NCBI GenBank assembly: GCA_947579665.1
Contig: OX388345.1
Span: 32,021,849 to 32,085,848, forward strand
Direction: 5' to 3'
Origin: Sympetrum striolatum
Taxonomy: Eukaryota; Arthropoda; Insecta; Odonata; Libellulidae
Length of the DNA stretch: 64,000 nucleotides
Shown here: positions 46,501 through 59,100 of the stretch, piece by piece
Layout: each line of letters opens with the position of its first letter
Position numbering within the stretch: position 1 is the first letter of the stretch
The notes under the pieces: generated by a model
What the model saw: the letters and a program-made list of their open reading frames with translations, nothing else
Database searches by the model: none
What the model was told of the DNA's origin: nothing
Position numbers and translations under genes: made by a program

Positions 46501-49500
46501 GAACGTGGCGAAACGAGCATGTGAAAGGAGCGGAAAAGCGTGAAGCTCAGAAAGGGCTCCAGATGAGAGAACCAATTCAAATCCAAATAAATGACTCGAT
46601 ACCTACTTAGCCAGAGTGACCAACAAATGGGAGCACGTATAATTAACGATAGGAGCGAGCAAGGTATTTCCTTAAAGTTACTCCATGAGAGAAAAAGTTT
46701 ATTAAATCATAAGAAGAATAAAACAGACACAACCATAGTTAAGTAGCAATGCTATATAATCCAAAATGGAATAACTACCACAAACTTAGACCTGATTCTT
46801 TATCGTTTTGCCCTTAAAGTTGATCGTAGACATAAGGAAATTAATAAAATTCAATTGAACACTACAATGGCGAATCAATTTTCTCATTGACACAGCGGTG
46901 AAGACAATAAAAAGCACGATTGGTAAAAAGAAGAAAATTAAGAATTTTAAAAGACATCTGACAGATCGAATTTTAATACTCGTCAGATAATCACCATCTA
47001 TTTCAACGGCATTCTTGTAGGCAAAATTCTATCCTATGACTATTTTTTACCAATTTAGGTGGCTTAAAGGAAAATCGACTGTCAAGCAATTAAAGGAAGT
47101 AAATAAATTAAAAGTATTTAGAAAAACTAGAGAAAAATAGTTGAGAGTGGTTTCGGATGCTGTAAAACAAAATTTGTAGAATATGAAAGCGTTTGAATAC
47201 TAATCTTTGAAAAGTTTACTAGAATTCAATAAAATATAGATAAATCATTCAATGCAATTAACGCTTACGATCCTTCAGTGCGCGACAACTGCCTTGGCTA
47301 AAGAAAAACTCAACGTTATCACTCCAACGAACTGGCAAAATATTTTTGAAACCATTTATAAGTAATGAAAATGTATAAACACTGAATAATAACAGCAAAA
47401 GTATTTCCTAAATAGAATATAAACGTCAATTTCCATTCAGGAACTAAACGTTTCAAATTTCCCCAACAATCGAAAGAACATAAAATAAACAGACGAACGG
47501 AAGAGTTCTCCAGTTAGTTTTTACCTCTTCAAAAAAGAATAAAATCCAAGCCCGTGAATTCTCCGGCCCAATCGACGAGGAAATTACCACCATTAGGGAA
47601 TGGAGGATCATTTTGGACACTTAATTTTTTGACCGATTCAAAAAAAAGCAGCAACGGGTTGAGTGCACAGGGCGTACGCGGAAACCATTTCGAGGGAACC
47701 AATACACCGATCCGCTGGAGGGCGAAATAGCGTTGGAAACGGGATCGAAACAGAACCGAGGAAAAAAGCGGTGAATTCCAAAGGGTAAAAATTGCAATCG
47801 ACGGCATAACCGCTGGATGTAACAGATGCAGTGACCTTCCCAGAGGCTAGTTTTTTGCACAATACGTTCGTTTTGTGACTGAACATAGAGAGGGAAAAAA
47901 GGTCTCTCTCACTTTCACTTCCTACTGCAAGGGGAAAAGCCACCAATGCATGTCGGCCCGATTTCCTTAGCTGCGCCACGACAAATCCTTAGCCAATTTT
48001 AAGCTTCTCCCGAAATCCTACGAAGCGTGGATTAGGAAAGCAGGGACGCCCAACGAGGAAAGTTAGGTAATCGCACGTTGTATAATTCGGAAAGGCGATA
48101 GAAAACCTCGGAGAAATCAGATTTGATTGTTTTCTATACAGCAGTCGTGAAAGGGAAGTTATCCGGTGGATAAACACAAAATAATGAGCTGCATTTAACT
48201 GCAATTTTCAGAGAAATATGAAGAGGAAATATTTCAAAGATCGGCTGAAAATATTTTATCATTAATCCATAATTAACGTGATTAACTGAAGATATTTCTA
48301 GGGCGAAAAAAATATTTATTTTATACACCACATCTACGATGTGGTTTGGCAAAGATGGTATACGTATTAGTTTTAGCTATGGAAAAAATGAAGCTAAATG
48401 GGTTTATTAATTATACTTACGATTCAACCGAGTTGATTCAAAGTCAAAATTTCGATAAGCAGTGAAGTTGTCTTACCTGAAACGAGAAAAAGATAAAATC
48501 AGACATCATGTTAAAGTCAAAACACAAGGTTCAGAAATAGAGTAGAGATTGTATACATTCTATCTTAAGAAGTATGATAGATAAGAGTATTCAATTTACT
48601 GAAAATAACATATAATATTAAATTTCTTTTAATCATAATCAATTACGGAAATTTGAAAAAATAATAAATTGAGTCTTTGATATATATTATTTTATAATAA
48701 TAAATTGAGGTTTTTGGTTAGCACAAATTAATTTCTACTATAACACACTTTCCCATTGTTACACAGTTAAAAAAGGGCAATGTTGTTTTAAATGGTGCAT
48801 TAAAAGTGCACTCTTTACAATTTAAACTAATCTCATTTAATTTTATTTGAAAAATTGCTTCACAGAGACTTATATGTAAATAAATTCAAGGGTAAAAATT
48901 GGATAGACGAGGATTACTCAGTCATTCCGGAAGTATTGCAAGAATTCAATAAAAAATTTCAAGAATCTGCATTAAATTTTTACTAGCAATATCACTGAAG
49001 TTAATCTGCCTCACATTTAATAAACCTTTTCTATTATTTTCCCATGGATGTTCCATTGATATGATGGCCCACATCCCCCAAACTATCATAACAATAATCT
49101 ATTACCCAACCAATGACCTAGGCAATAAAAAAATCCGCAAAAATACTTGTAACACTAGCTGGCGGCGATTCAAAGGTCTTTCATCTATCCCTTCCATAAG
49201 AGAGGAAAAAAGCCTATATACAGACGTGAAATGAGCTTCACGAATTCTCGAGCCGTTGATTTATGACCCCGATATTTCGGACTCCGTGAGCTGCAGATTT
49301 GAGAAAGGGATAAAACTCATCCGTCGGCTAAAAAAATAAAAGAAGCTTGAGACGCAAAAAACACAGAACTTGGATTGAATTAAACGAGTCGAAGCTTTCG
49401 CGAATTTGTGAAAAGGACTCTGCGGAAAAAAATCCGATATATCTGCAGCGATTACTTCGAACTATATTTAGATATATACCCCGCTAGCCATCAGTGGCAG

Positions 49501-52500
49501 GGGTTGCAGTGACACCTTTATCCTTGCCTTACCTACGATTTTATCTTAGGTTTTTTTACATCTACTCCTTCTTAAGTTTTCCTCTCTATCTCCTTTCATC
49601 TACGCATTAACCATTTAATTAATATCAATAATGAAAGGTTAGAAAGAAGAGACTTTTCAGCGTCTCTTAAAAATTTCTCTTTTCAAAAGCGTCTGTTTTA
49701 GCGATTACTTCCTTGTAACGTTTAGTCGATGCTTCCCAAAGATCGCGTTCGTTCTGGAACTACCCAGCAATCTACTCAATCTAAAAGTTCTGAACCGATG
49801 GATTTTTCAAAAAGCTTCCGTCCGAAATCAGATCTTCTCACCTGGAGCGAATTCCACCGGAGGGATCATAGCCGTAACGCTACTGTCGAACCTGAAATCT
49901 CCTCTGATGAAACAAGTTGGACCATCTCTAAATCTGAGATTAAAACTACTTCTTGCGGATCCCATATCGCGTAGTAGTATTCGAAGCTAAGCTGAATCAG
50001 AGAAAAATACCCATTTCTTTTTCTTTAGTGCATTCCAGGTTTTCAAGTCAGTAATGATGTATTACGTATAGAAATGAGAAAATAAGACTTTTATCCGTAC
50101 TACTTCAATAATTTATCTGTGACCTAGGTTTCAATGCGTCGGCGTCGAGTCAAAACAATAAATATCCTAAATTGTTACAAATAAATCATTCAAGTGATAC
50201 AGGTAAGAGTCTGATCCTCTCATTTTCTTTACGCTATGAAACCCTACTACGAAGTCGTGCCTGAATCAATTGAAAGTATAATACGCATTATAGGGGAATA
50301 AAATCCTATGTATTTTGCAAGAATAGTCTCACTTCAAGTTGTCTCTATGTGCTAAGATCTAACAATTGAAATTAGGAATTGTTGATTACATTAGAAGAAC
50401 CAAAGTAACTGTTTTCAGCCATCAATCTGACTACGGCAAAACGAACACAGAATCTGGCACTTACAACTGGAACAGTATATGGTATGTATATAGTATGGGT
50501 ATCCCCTAAGTGTTGTACCGGTTAATCATTGAATTTTATTCGCCTTTCCTATTGTATCTTAGACTTTTTCTTTCGCTCGCGAAAACGTTTCTTTTTTTTC
50601 CTTGTTTATTTTCCGAAATAAGGGGGCGGTACTCCGCAAGCGATAAGCGAAGCGCGGCGAGAGAAGATTTTGAAGGAAATCCAGCTAATCGGGCTTCGGA
50701 AACGGGATTTCCATCTCGAATTTCCCAACGAAGAGAGAGAGATCCCGGCTTCCGCATCATTCCGGCAAGTCACCGACCGACCAGAGATACAGCAATTAAC
50801 GCGTTTTCCTTTTTTTATGGACGGCGTGACTCGTTAATTCTAGCGGAATAACAGTTTTCGGGCCTATTAAAGGAAGCTAAACAAAGGAGGAGGGATTATA
50901 CTCCTGAAATAATAGGATATCGGGGAGATCTAGGGAGAGTGGAGCGGGTAACGGAAGGGATAGATAGCAAGTGAAAACAGGGACCGTAATTAGTAAATGA
51001 AACTCTTTGTGAATTGGAAAGCGGATTTCTTGGCGGTATCGTTTCTTTGGATCGGTTTCCCAATGATCTTCGTCTGGGTACCCCACTAATAACGGACGAT
51101 GCCGGATTAACGGTTGGGCAACGGAATCTCTGCTTTAGTACATACAAGGGATCCATTGGGAGTTCGCGCAATACGTCTTTCCAAACAAGCGTTGTATTCA
51201 TGAATTCGAAAGGTTTTGCATTATGCCAAGGATTGCTAAGATACATTGGTAGACGTTGGTGAAATTATTCTTGTCCTTGGGATCGAATTATTCAGAAAAA
51301 TGGAGGCTAAAGCTCAAGTAGAATTAACGTAATAAATCTATAGATGTTACGATCTGGGAATGTTTGGCACATATAATTAGTCTGTAGGATACACATAACG
51401 ATCTCATACATTGGGAAAAATCAAGAAAATAGATACTGGTATGCAAAATTCACCAATGTATATTTTCTGATGAAAGTGCACCTTCGTAATATGTGTTCAC
51501 ATCTCCTGTCACATATTATAAATAAACCTATAAAGATGCAGAACCAGTTCACTGTGACCAACTGTTATAGGAGATGATATTTCGGTCAACAATTAAAGGC
51601 GATACTTCAACATTTTAAAATAAATCTTTGAGTATTTTTCAAGGAAAATAAATCTTATTCACTTTTACCTACGAATTACTATTAATCAAACGGAGTTTTC
51701 CACAGCAATGGAATACTTTTCTTACACAAACAAAACTTCCCCATACTTTTCATAAATTTATTAAGAAGCGGATAATGTTTTCCAATGCTGAAATACCCGG
51801 AAGCTTGACTTCCCAATAAAAGTCAAGGACTACGGAAAAGCTTACCATAAAGAATACAATTCATTTTTGAAGACTTGCCATTAATTCTTAATTTGGAAAA
51901 ATTAACAAACGTATGTACCTAGCATATTACATCAACTGAATTATTTGTGAACATTAAATAATCTAATCCTTTCGTAACGTATTACTGTTTGCTTCATATC
52001 GACGAAAAGTTATCTTTAAGAATAATTATGTTTTCCACCCCTAGGTAAAAGCGAAATCAGCTTTAGAGTGAGTTCCAATTCAAATAGGACAATTTTCATA
52101 GTATAGGCAATACTTTTATAAATCTCATAAAGTGCATGCATTCCACTCTTTATGAAACGAGTTCACCTTGATTTTAGACGGGCAAGACGGAAGTGACCTA
52201 CTCGTCGGGTCGTGCCTCCCACCAAATTAATTGCTCACTGCAATTATCAAAAGGTTCCTTCGTTTCTGTCCACACAGAAGAAATACAATTTGAGGATTAA
52301 GATACCCCTACTCAGTGACTAAAAGAGGCGATTAACGAATTGCAACCGGATAAGGTATGACTAATTTTATTGTTTCCGTCCTAACTAAGTAAAGGAAGGG
52401 CTCGGAAAGGTTTCCTGCTCTATGATTCAAAGCCGCCTTTGTAGGTAATGAAGTAATTGAGGCACACCATACACGGTAAACTAATCAACTGTCACCATGA

Positions 52501-55500
52501 TTCATGATGTCCACACACGGATTCATGCATACTTTCCGCTTCCGATACAACGCTGCAATGACTTATACATCCATCTTAAATTCCGAATCTCTAATTTTTA
52601 TACAACATAAAACATTACTGAACTTTCAAAATTTTAAGTATCGGACTTCATAGGCAGCAACATGAAATTTAAGGTGATGGACGTATGAACGTTTTTATCA
52701 AATGCTACAGTAACCTATACCAAAACCATGAGTGCTGAGGTCATATTAGTTCAATTCTGCAACCTCAAGAATACATTTCATCATGAATGCCACCTTATCC
52801 ATTCAAATTCACTATCCAATTTACTATGACAAATAATCACCTTGGAGATTACATTATAGATAATACATTACATCTAAATCCATTAGAGACATGCTCGATT
52901 AGCTGGAATATAGCATAACCTTACTCGGAATACTTAGGGCACATTTCCAGGGGCCCATGTCTGAGATTGACTTCTAACATGAAATCAAGTCAGCAATAAT
53001 AAAACACCATCTCGCTTAAGCTTCAAGATCATCTATAATTCTTAGATGGCAATGCTCCAGATTAAAACTAACCGCCAACAGCTCTACCGCATACCAGAAA
53101 ATTGAGAATGAGATATTTATTGTGAAGATTTTCCGCTAAACATCTACATCCTACTTTTCAATACCAAAGTTAAATGCGACCATAAATTACTTCTCCCTTC
53201 ATGATGAGCGAAATCACTATTCAAAACAACGTAAGAAGAATTCCTAAAACGTAGCGTATCATAAACAGCAGTTAAAGCTGAGGAAACGAAGGACAGATAT
53301 AGCCAATAATTCGCTTATAAATTTAAAGAGGTTAAAGAATGGAATATGTTGTTTAAAATGGGCTTTCAAATCCATACCGCAACAAAATGGAGTTTATATG
53401 TAGTAGTAAAATGTGAAAGAGTGATATGGATGGGAAAAATTTGTACATTGTTTGTAAATTAAGTGTTATGATGGACAATATGACAAAATGGCATGCGACT
53501 TAGCAAAGAAACGACATAAACTGACTATTTAAAAGTAACTGTATATATGAGATACCAATGGTACAAGGGTTTGTACATTAGAGAGGGTGTCATGGGGATT
53601 TTGTATTCATTATGGCTTGCTGTTGATAGTGTAGTAGTGTTTGTTCTAATATTGCTTTTTAAATACAGTGATGTTATTTCGAAAAGTCAATCAGTAAGAA
53701 GCTTTCTGGTGTAAGGGATTGTGCAGTATATTTGTGCTGTAAATGTAGTTAAAAATTTAATAATAAAAAGCATTAGATCTTTTATGCAAAGAATTAAAAG
53801 TTTCCTTCTTTCAAAGAATGGCATAGAATAAAAATTCCGAAAGGTAAACATGTATAAATTCCGAATCAAATACTTCAAACGAAAGTCTTTGGGAACCAAG
53901 GAATTGCAGCTTGTTAAAATGCCGGAAGAATTCTAAACAAAATCTCCAAAGAATAAAAAGCGTCGCTCCGCATATGCAAAATAGGTTAGCGAAGAGCGAA
54001 CGCACGTCATGTCGTAACGCTACATTTGCTTTGAGAATTTAGCGCAGGCATTCCGGAAACGTATTCGTCTTTCGAACAATAAAAGGGCACGAAATAACGA
54101 AACTTGCATCGTTCACGCTATCCTACCATCTTTCTCTCGGGGGTTTTATAAGATCACAATGAGGTAAGGGACACGAAGAAGAACCGGAACCTGTTTCAGA
54201 TCGTTCACGTAGATTGGAGAAATCTTAGGCAAGACGCCAAAAAGGATTCCTACCACAACCACTCTCTACCTCTTATTTTTTCATCACTAAGATGTGAGAG
54301 CATTCTATCTCCCCTAAGAGCCATTTAAAGGACCTGGCAGCCACTTCGAAGGGGTCCTCCTTGCAAAAAAAAAAACGTTTTCGCAAGCCATCTTAGTAGA
54401 TAGGGGGGAAACATGCAGTTTTTCAATCTTCCGTCATCTTAAGGCCAATAGGATGGATGAGTTGGGTAGATTAGATAAAATACAAGTGACACAAGAGGTA
54501 ACTAAACTGAAGAGGCTACCAAAGTACTTTCCTTATGCTGAATAAGATTCAGAGCGATAAAATTATCTCCTAGAAAGAATGCTAGTGATCAGACCATTCA
54601 AATGATCCATATCTTTTGATTAACTACCGCAGCAGTATCAATAAAATTATAATGAAATGAAGCAATATAATTCTTCTAAGATATTATACATTGATATAAA
54701 TGTAGTTAAGCCGATTAATTGCTAACTAAAATACACGCCTAAGTAAAAATTAATAACTATTTAATTACTTTACTTTGAGAAAGGGTTTAAAGAAACAAAA
54801 ATAGATATTGCAATTATCTAATTAGATATGTACTCCTTATAAGACGTTACAGATATCCTTTCCCGCCATCAATCCTAAGTAATTAATTCTTTAAAGAGAG
54901 GAAATTCCTATTTCAATTCTCTAAAATCGATTATACTAGAACACTATTTGACCTAGAAAGTAGGAAATTATAAAACGCAGTCTCTCACTTACTGGACGAG
55001 TGAAAATAGAACGAACGGATCAGAAAACTGAGAGGAAAAATAACCCTTGGAAAGGCGTGGAGGAGAGTCTTCTTGGAATGTGCTACGTGCTTTTATTATG
55101 GCGAATTGCCCCTGGGAAAAAGGTTTCCTGGTTCCAAGGGAAACCCTCACGAGGAAGAATTAAAATGAGCCAAATTTACATTACTTCTCATTTGTTCCTA
55201 TTTCATCTGATTTTCAATCTAAAAGTGGATTTTTAATGTAAACAATCCTAAAATACCCACTACGGTTAGAAAAGATTTTAATTTTTGAAATTTCGAATTT
55301 TCTAAAAACAATTTCTTGTATATATTTTAGATAAGCGTCAGTCAAATTGTTAGGAGTTAGTAAAGTCAAATTTGATGGATTGAAGAAGGAAAGAAGGAAC
55401 GGAGATAAAATCAAGAGGGGCAATTTCAGCAACGATTCACAGAGGGAGTCGATGTTTCTCAAAAACACGGATACTGAAGGTCATCTCATTGCAAGAAAAT

Positions 55501-55770
55501 TTTAACAATGTGCGATATTTAGCGAACATCTACGGAACGTAGCATCGTAAACGTCTGGACCTCGCGATACAGAATCCTTGGGGGAAGAAGAGACGCACGA
55601 GGAAGGTTTCATCTCCAGAATCGAGGCACAAAAAATAATACGCACCTATACAATTACATTAATACCAAGCGAGGCGCCATAAGGTTTTTTTTAATTACTG
55701 CCTCTAAATTTAAAACTCCTTACTCCACAGGATTAAAAACCCAACCTCTTTGCAATCATTTAAACATAGT
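40600..55770. other. Long intergenic or intronic stretch, no gene recognised
   Basis: Fifteen kilobases of mainly AT-rich sequence. GC-richer patches lie around 41060-41460, 46270-46560, 47540-48110 and 50620-51250, all with short overlapping frames only. Low-complexity A/T runs occur at 43690-43765, and AATAAATTGAG is repeated at 48661 and 48697. A poly(A) run of twelve lies near 54366. A plus-strand ATG frame at 49729-49974 (81 codons, Ser/Thr-rich, hydrophilic) has coding-like codon variety but no family match. A TTTACGTTTCAG string at 43480-43491 looks like a splice acceptor, but the sequence after it has no supported exon. Confidence 0.4.
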
Positions 55771-55779
55771 CTATATAAT

Positions 55780-55975
55780 CATCTTTTGTTATTTTATGAT
55801 TAATCTTTGTTATGTTATCTGTAATTATTTTGTAAATATTTGAAAATGTTATGTTTTTTTGTTTTTAATTGTGTTGATCTTATTTTGAAATTCTTTAGTT
55901 GGGTAATATTTGAGAGCAAAAATTTATTTATTTTTCAACTCTTAAGGGCATCCCAGAGCTAATAAAAACAATAAT
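55780..55975 (+). mobile_element. Possible 3' tail of a non-LTR retrotransposon
   Basis: A T-rich stretch of repeated TTATGTTATTTGTAA-type strings leads to AAGGGCATCCCAGAGCTAATA and then an A/T tail (AAAACAATAATATTAATAA). This resembles 3' untranslated ends of insect LINEs, which finish in A/T-rich short repeats. No reverse-transcriptase fragment was recognised upstream, so this rests on texture only. Confidence 0.25.
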
Positions 55976-56024
55976 ATTAATAAAATTCACAGCCGTTGGC
56001 GAAGTCTCGTAGAAATTCATTAAT

Positions 56025-56054
56025 TCAAGTGTCTTGACTTGAGTTGACACTTGA
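56025..56054. repeat. 9-bp inverted repeat next to the ribozyme-like motif
   Basis: TCAAGTGTC (56025-56033) is the perfect reverse complement of GACACTTGA (56046-56054), with 12 bases between. The right arm overlaps the start of the hammerhead-like core. Confidence 0.7.
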
Positions 56055-56082
56055 GGATGGCGATCAATCGCCGAAACATGTA
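56051..56082 (+). ncRNA. Hammerhead-ribozyme-like core, incomplete
   Basis: TTGAGGA (56051-56057) occupies the place of the conserved CUGANGA box with one mismatch (U for C at the first position). GGCGA/TCGCC forms stem II around a TCAA loop, followed by GAAA (56073-56076) and then AC-AT-GTA, which could be the tiny stem III and the GUA cleavage triplet of the minimal type I hammerheads found in Penelope-like retroelements. No complementary stem I strands flank it, so self-cleavage is doubtful. It is probably a decayed transposon motif. Confidence 0.35.
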
Positions 56083-56090
56083 TTAATCTT

Positions 56091-56158
56091 TATTTTATTA
56101 ATAAAATAATTTTGGGAAAAGTATTCATTTTAACTTTTCTCATAATAATAATAATATT
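56091..56158. repeat. A/T palindrome and (TAA)n tract
   Basis: TATTTTATTAATAAAATA (56091-56108) is a perfect 18-base palindrome. A short (ATA)n tract follows at about 56142-56158. Both belong to the A/T-rich tail after the hammerhead-like motif. Confidence 0.7.
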
Positions 56159-56164
56159 AATAAG

Positions 56165-59100
56165 GCGTGAAGACACTGAGCTGCCTAAATAACTGAAATA
56201 TGAGTAGAGCAGATACTATTTGGAAAAAGAGACCAATATAGACCACCGAAATATTTTTGCGAAAATCGCGTTCACTGAGGGTGGAAATACATCGCGTATT
56301 TCGTCATAAAATCACCATCTTGGTCACTCCTTCCGGAGGTAATAAAAAGAAATACACGCTCACTTCTCAGCATGCACATACATACACCGAGAACGAGCAA
56401 CATCAAACGCCTATCTCAAAAATCATCATGAAGATTGAATCTGCAGATTGAGACGTACAGCGCGTAACGCCAAAGCAATCCGAAGCGATCCTTTCATTGT
56501 TTTGAGGGAAGAGAAGGCCTTTTGGCAGCCCGACGAGGAATCGAAACGTTTCCGACGGATAGGGAAAATAAACTCGTCAACTATATCTTCAAACAAAGAG
56601 CGTTTAGAGATCTGCATTCGCGAGATTTTTCCGGATCCTCGAGAAAATCGGGTCGGAGAAGGAGAGATTCCACATGCAGTCGATAAACGCAGCGTCCCGA
56701 GAGCGGTCGTGAAGAGTCTATCGATTTTATGCATGTGGAATCACGTTGAAAACTCAAGGTCTTTGTAAAAAGCAGTGCAGGGGAAATCGTAGTAAAATGG
56801 GTACTCTACATGGAGGCGTGGATCCAGCAATGAAAATAAATGCTCCTGAAAACGTGAGAATAGAATTTTCCAAAGGACTCTGAGAGTAAAGGTTAGGCGC
56901 AAGAAAGAGCTGTGTTATTGCAATCATATTTAGATTAATAGAATATTCTTCAATCGCCTTTCGCTAGATATAAATGCATCTGTCGTTTACTTTTATCAAA
57001 CACTTATTCATGACTGCGCATTTATGAAAGCTACCGACGTAAGTGCGATGCTGAATCATGGCTTTCTCACTTGTAACTCCTCATTGGATGCAACCATAAG
57101 TGTTATTCATGGGATCATTTGGCTGCAGTTACATGGACCTTTACCGCTTATAGCATTCTGTCTGACTGAAGAAAGAAAGGGTTAACTTCCTTCCTCCCCA
57201 ATCGTTCCTAATGCTAATCCCAATTTCCTCTCCAACCTTTTTGGTAGCTGGTTACAGAGGGTCAGAGGATCCAACCAGCCAACGGACTAAAGACTAATCA
57301 CAGTACGAGACAGCAACATGGGTAATTTTCTTGATTAGAATTAGTGATTCGTAAGTTACAAAATTATACTCAAGCACAAACTGAAGAATAGCAGATAGAA
57401 AGTGATAGAGGATAATTGAAAAGAAATTATTTTCAAAAGAAAGGAACAGAATAGGGGAGCATTATTTGTGCCCAAGGCTTTCTGGATAACGTTTAATAAT
57501 AAAAAGTAGTTTAATTAACACCATAGAAGAAGGAAACTCCGAATTAAATTGACGAGAAAACCGATAAACCTAATTAAGTCTGACAAAAGAAATTCTGTGG
57601 GTACAATAATCTACTGAATTTTGTGATAATAATAACGATAGACGAAAGGGAAACTTTCTTTTAGATGATTATTATCTTTAATCTGACGAATCAGCGATCA
57701 AAGCTATACCATCTTCAGATAATTAATAACTTGGCATTGAAAAAAGAAAAACATAACCATTAAAGAGCCGTACAAAATAAATTAAAATATCTCATAAATG
57801 TTTCTTTGATACATTATCAATAACGGCCTTTAAATAAAATTGGATAAGCCACCACTGCAAAAGATAACTCGATAAAACTCAAAAAAGTTCCAATCTAACG
57901 GGATAAAATGTCAAATATTATCAAATAAACATCATCTATTCCGAAAGTTCCCAAGGATAACAGGCTTGAAACTAAAGATCCGCATGGTTTCCTTAGACGA
58001 TAAAAGAAACACCAAACACTAAAAAGTCCTCAACAGCTCCTAAGCATAGACTCAAACTGCCCATCGTCGAAACTTACAGTCGAAACACGGAACTACCGCC
58101 ACCTGCGTTTAGCCCATACAAGTGAGACTTTAAGGGTATGCAAACGACTTAATTGAGGATGAAAAGCTATAAAAACTCACGAGAAATACGGGCTTCATAC
58201 ACAGACCCCCGTATAACGCGCGCTAACCTCCTATAACTTAGGTACAGAGCTTATTCCGGCGTTTTATGGCACGAATAAAATTCAAAGACTCTACGGAATG
58301 AGTTATATGGTACGATAATCGATGACTTCTTTAAAGTCTCTCCCCAAGTTTTTCCACCCACCGCTATAAAATCATAAACTTATTTCTCCTTGGAGAAAAA
58401 CTGCGAGAAAATAGAATATAGACGAATTTATTCCCGAACTTTGGGCAAAAACGACGGTGTATATATTAGCCGAGGCGCCGAGGGAATATTTGAGGCGTTG
58501 AATATGAAGTGGGACGAAGAGAAAATATGACACTCTCGTTTAGGAAACTCGTCCAGACGCCTTATTTAAATCGACAGGAAAGAGCGACGAATATCGCGTT
58601 CATTTCTTCCCTGAAAATGGGTTATTTTATGGTTTTCACAACAGGTGGCATCGACGTGACCTTCGGCGTGCCTTTATTAGGAGGATAACTGAAACGGAGG
58701 TCTACGAAAAACATTAAGCTGAAATATGTACCAAGTTGATTAACTGGCTACTAGCTGATAAAAATAAACAGAGCTATCACATATTGCGCAGCAAGAAACA
58801 CGATAAATATATGTGCGTTTTATCTGCAGACTGGAAATCTCCGTTTTAAAATAATCAGGTTTTCCAGGGATTGCGGTATGAATCATTGATCGAGCGAACG
58901 TCCTTATTTCAAAACAAGAAATGTATAATGAGCTCAAAGTCACCACATGAAACTCTCGTTCGGGAAATTACATGTAAACATAAATGATTTAAATAGTTGT
59001 TCATGATTAAAATATTGCTATTTATCAGTTAAATATTGTTATTTAACATTTAAATATTGTTAATTATGAATTTTACACGGTTTCCAGGTACATAGAAATT

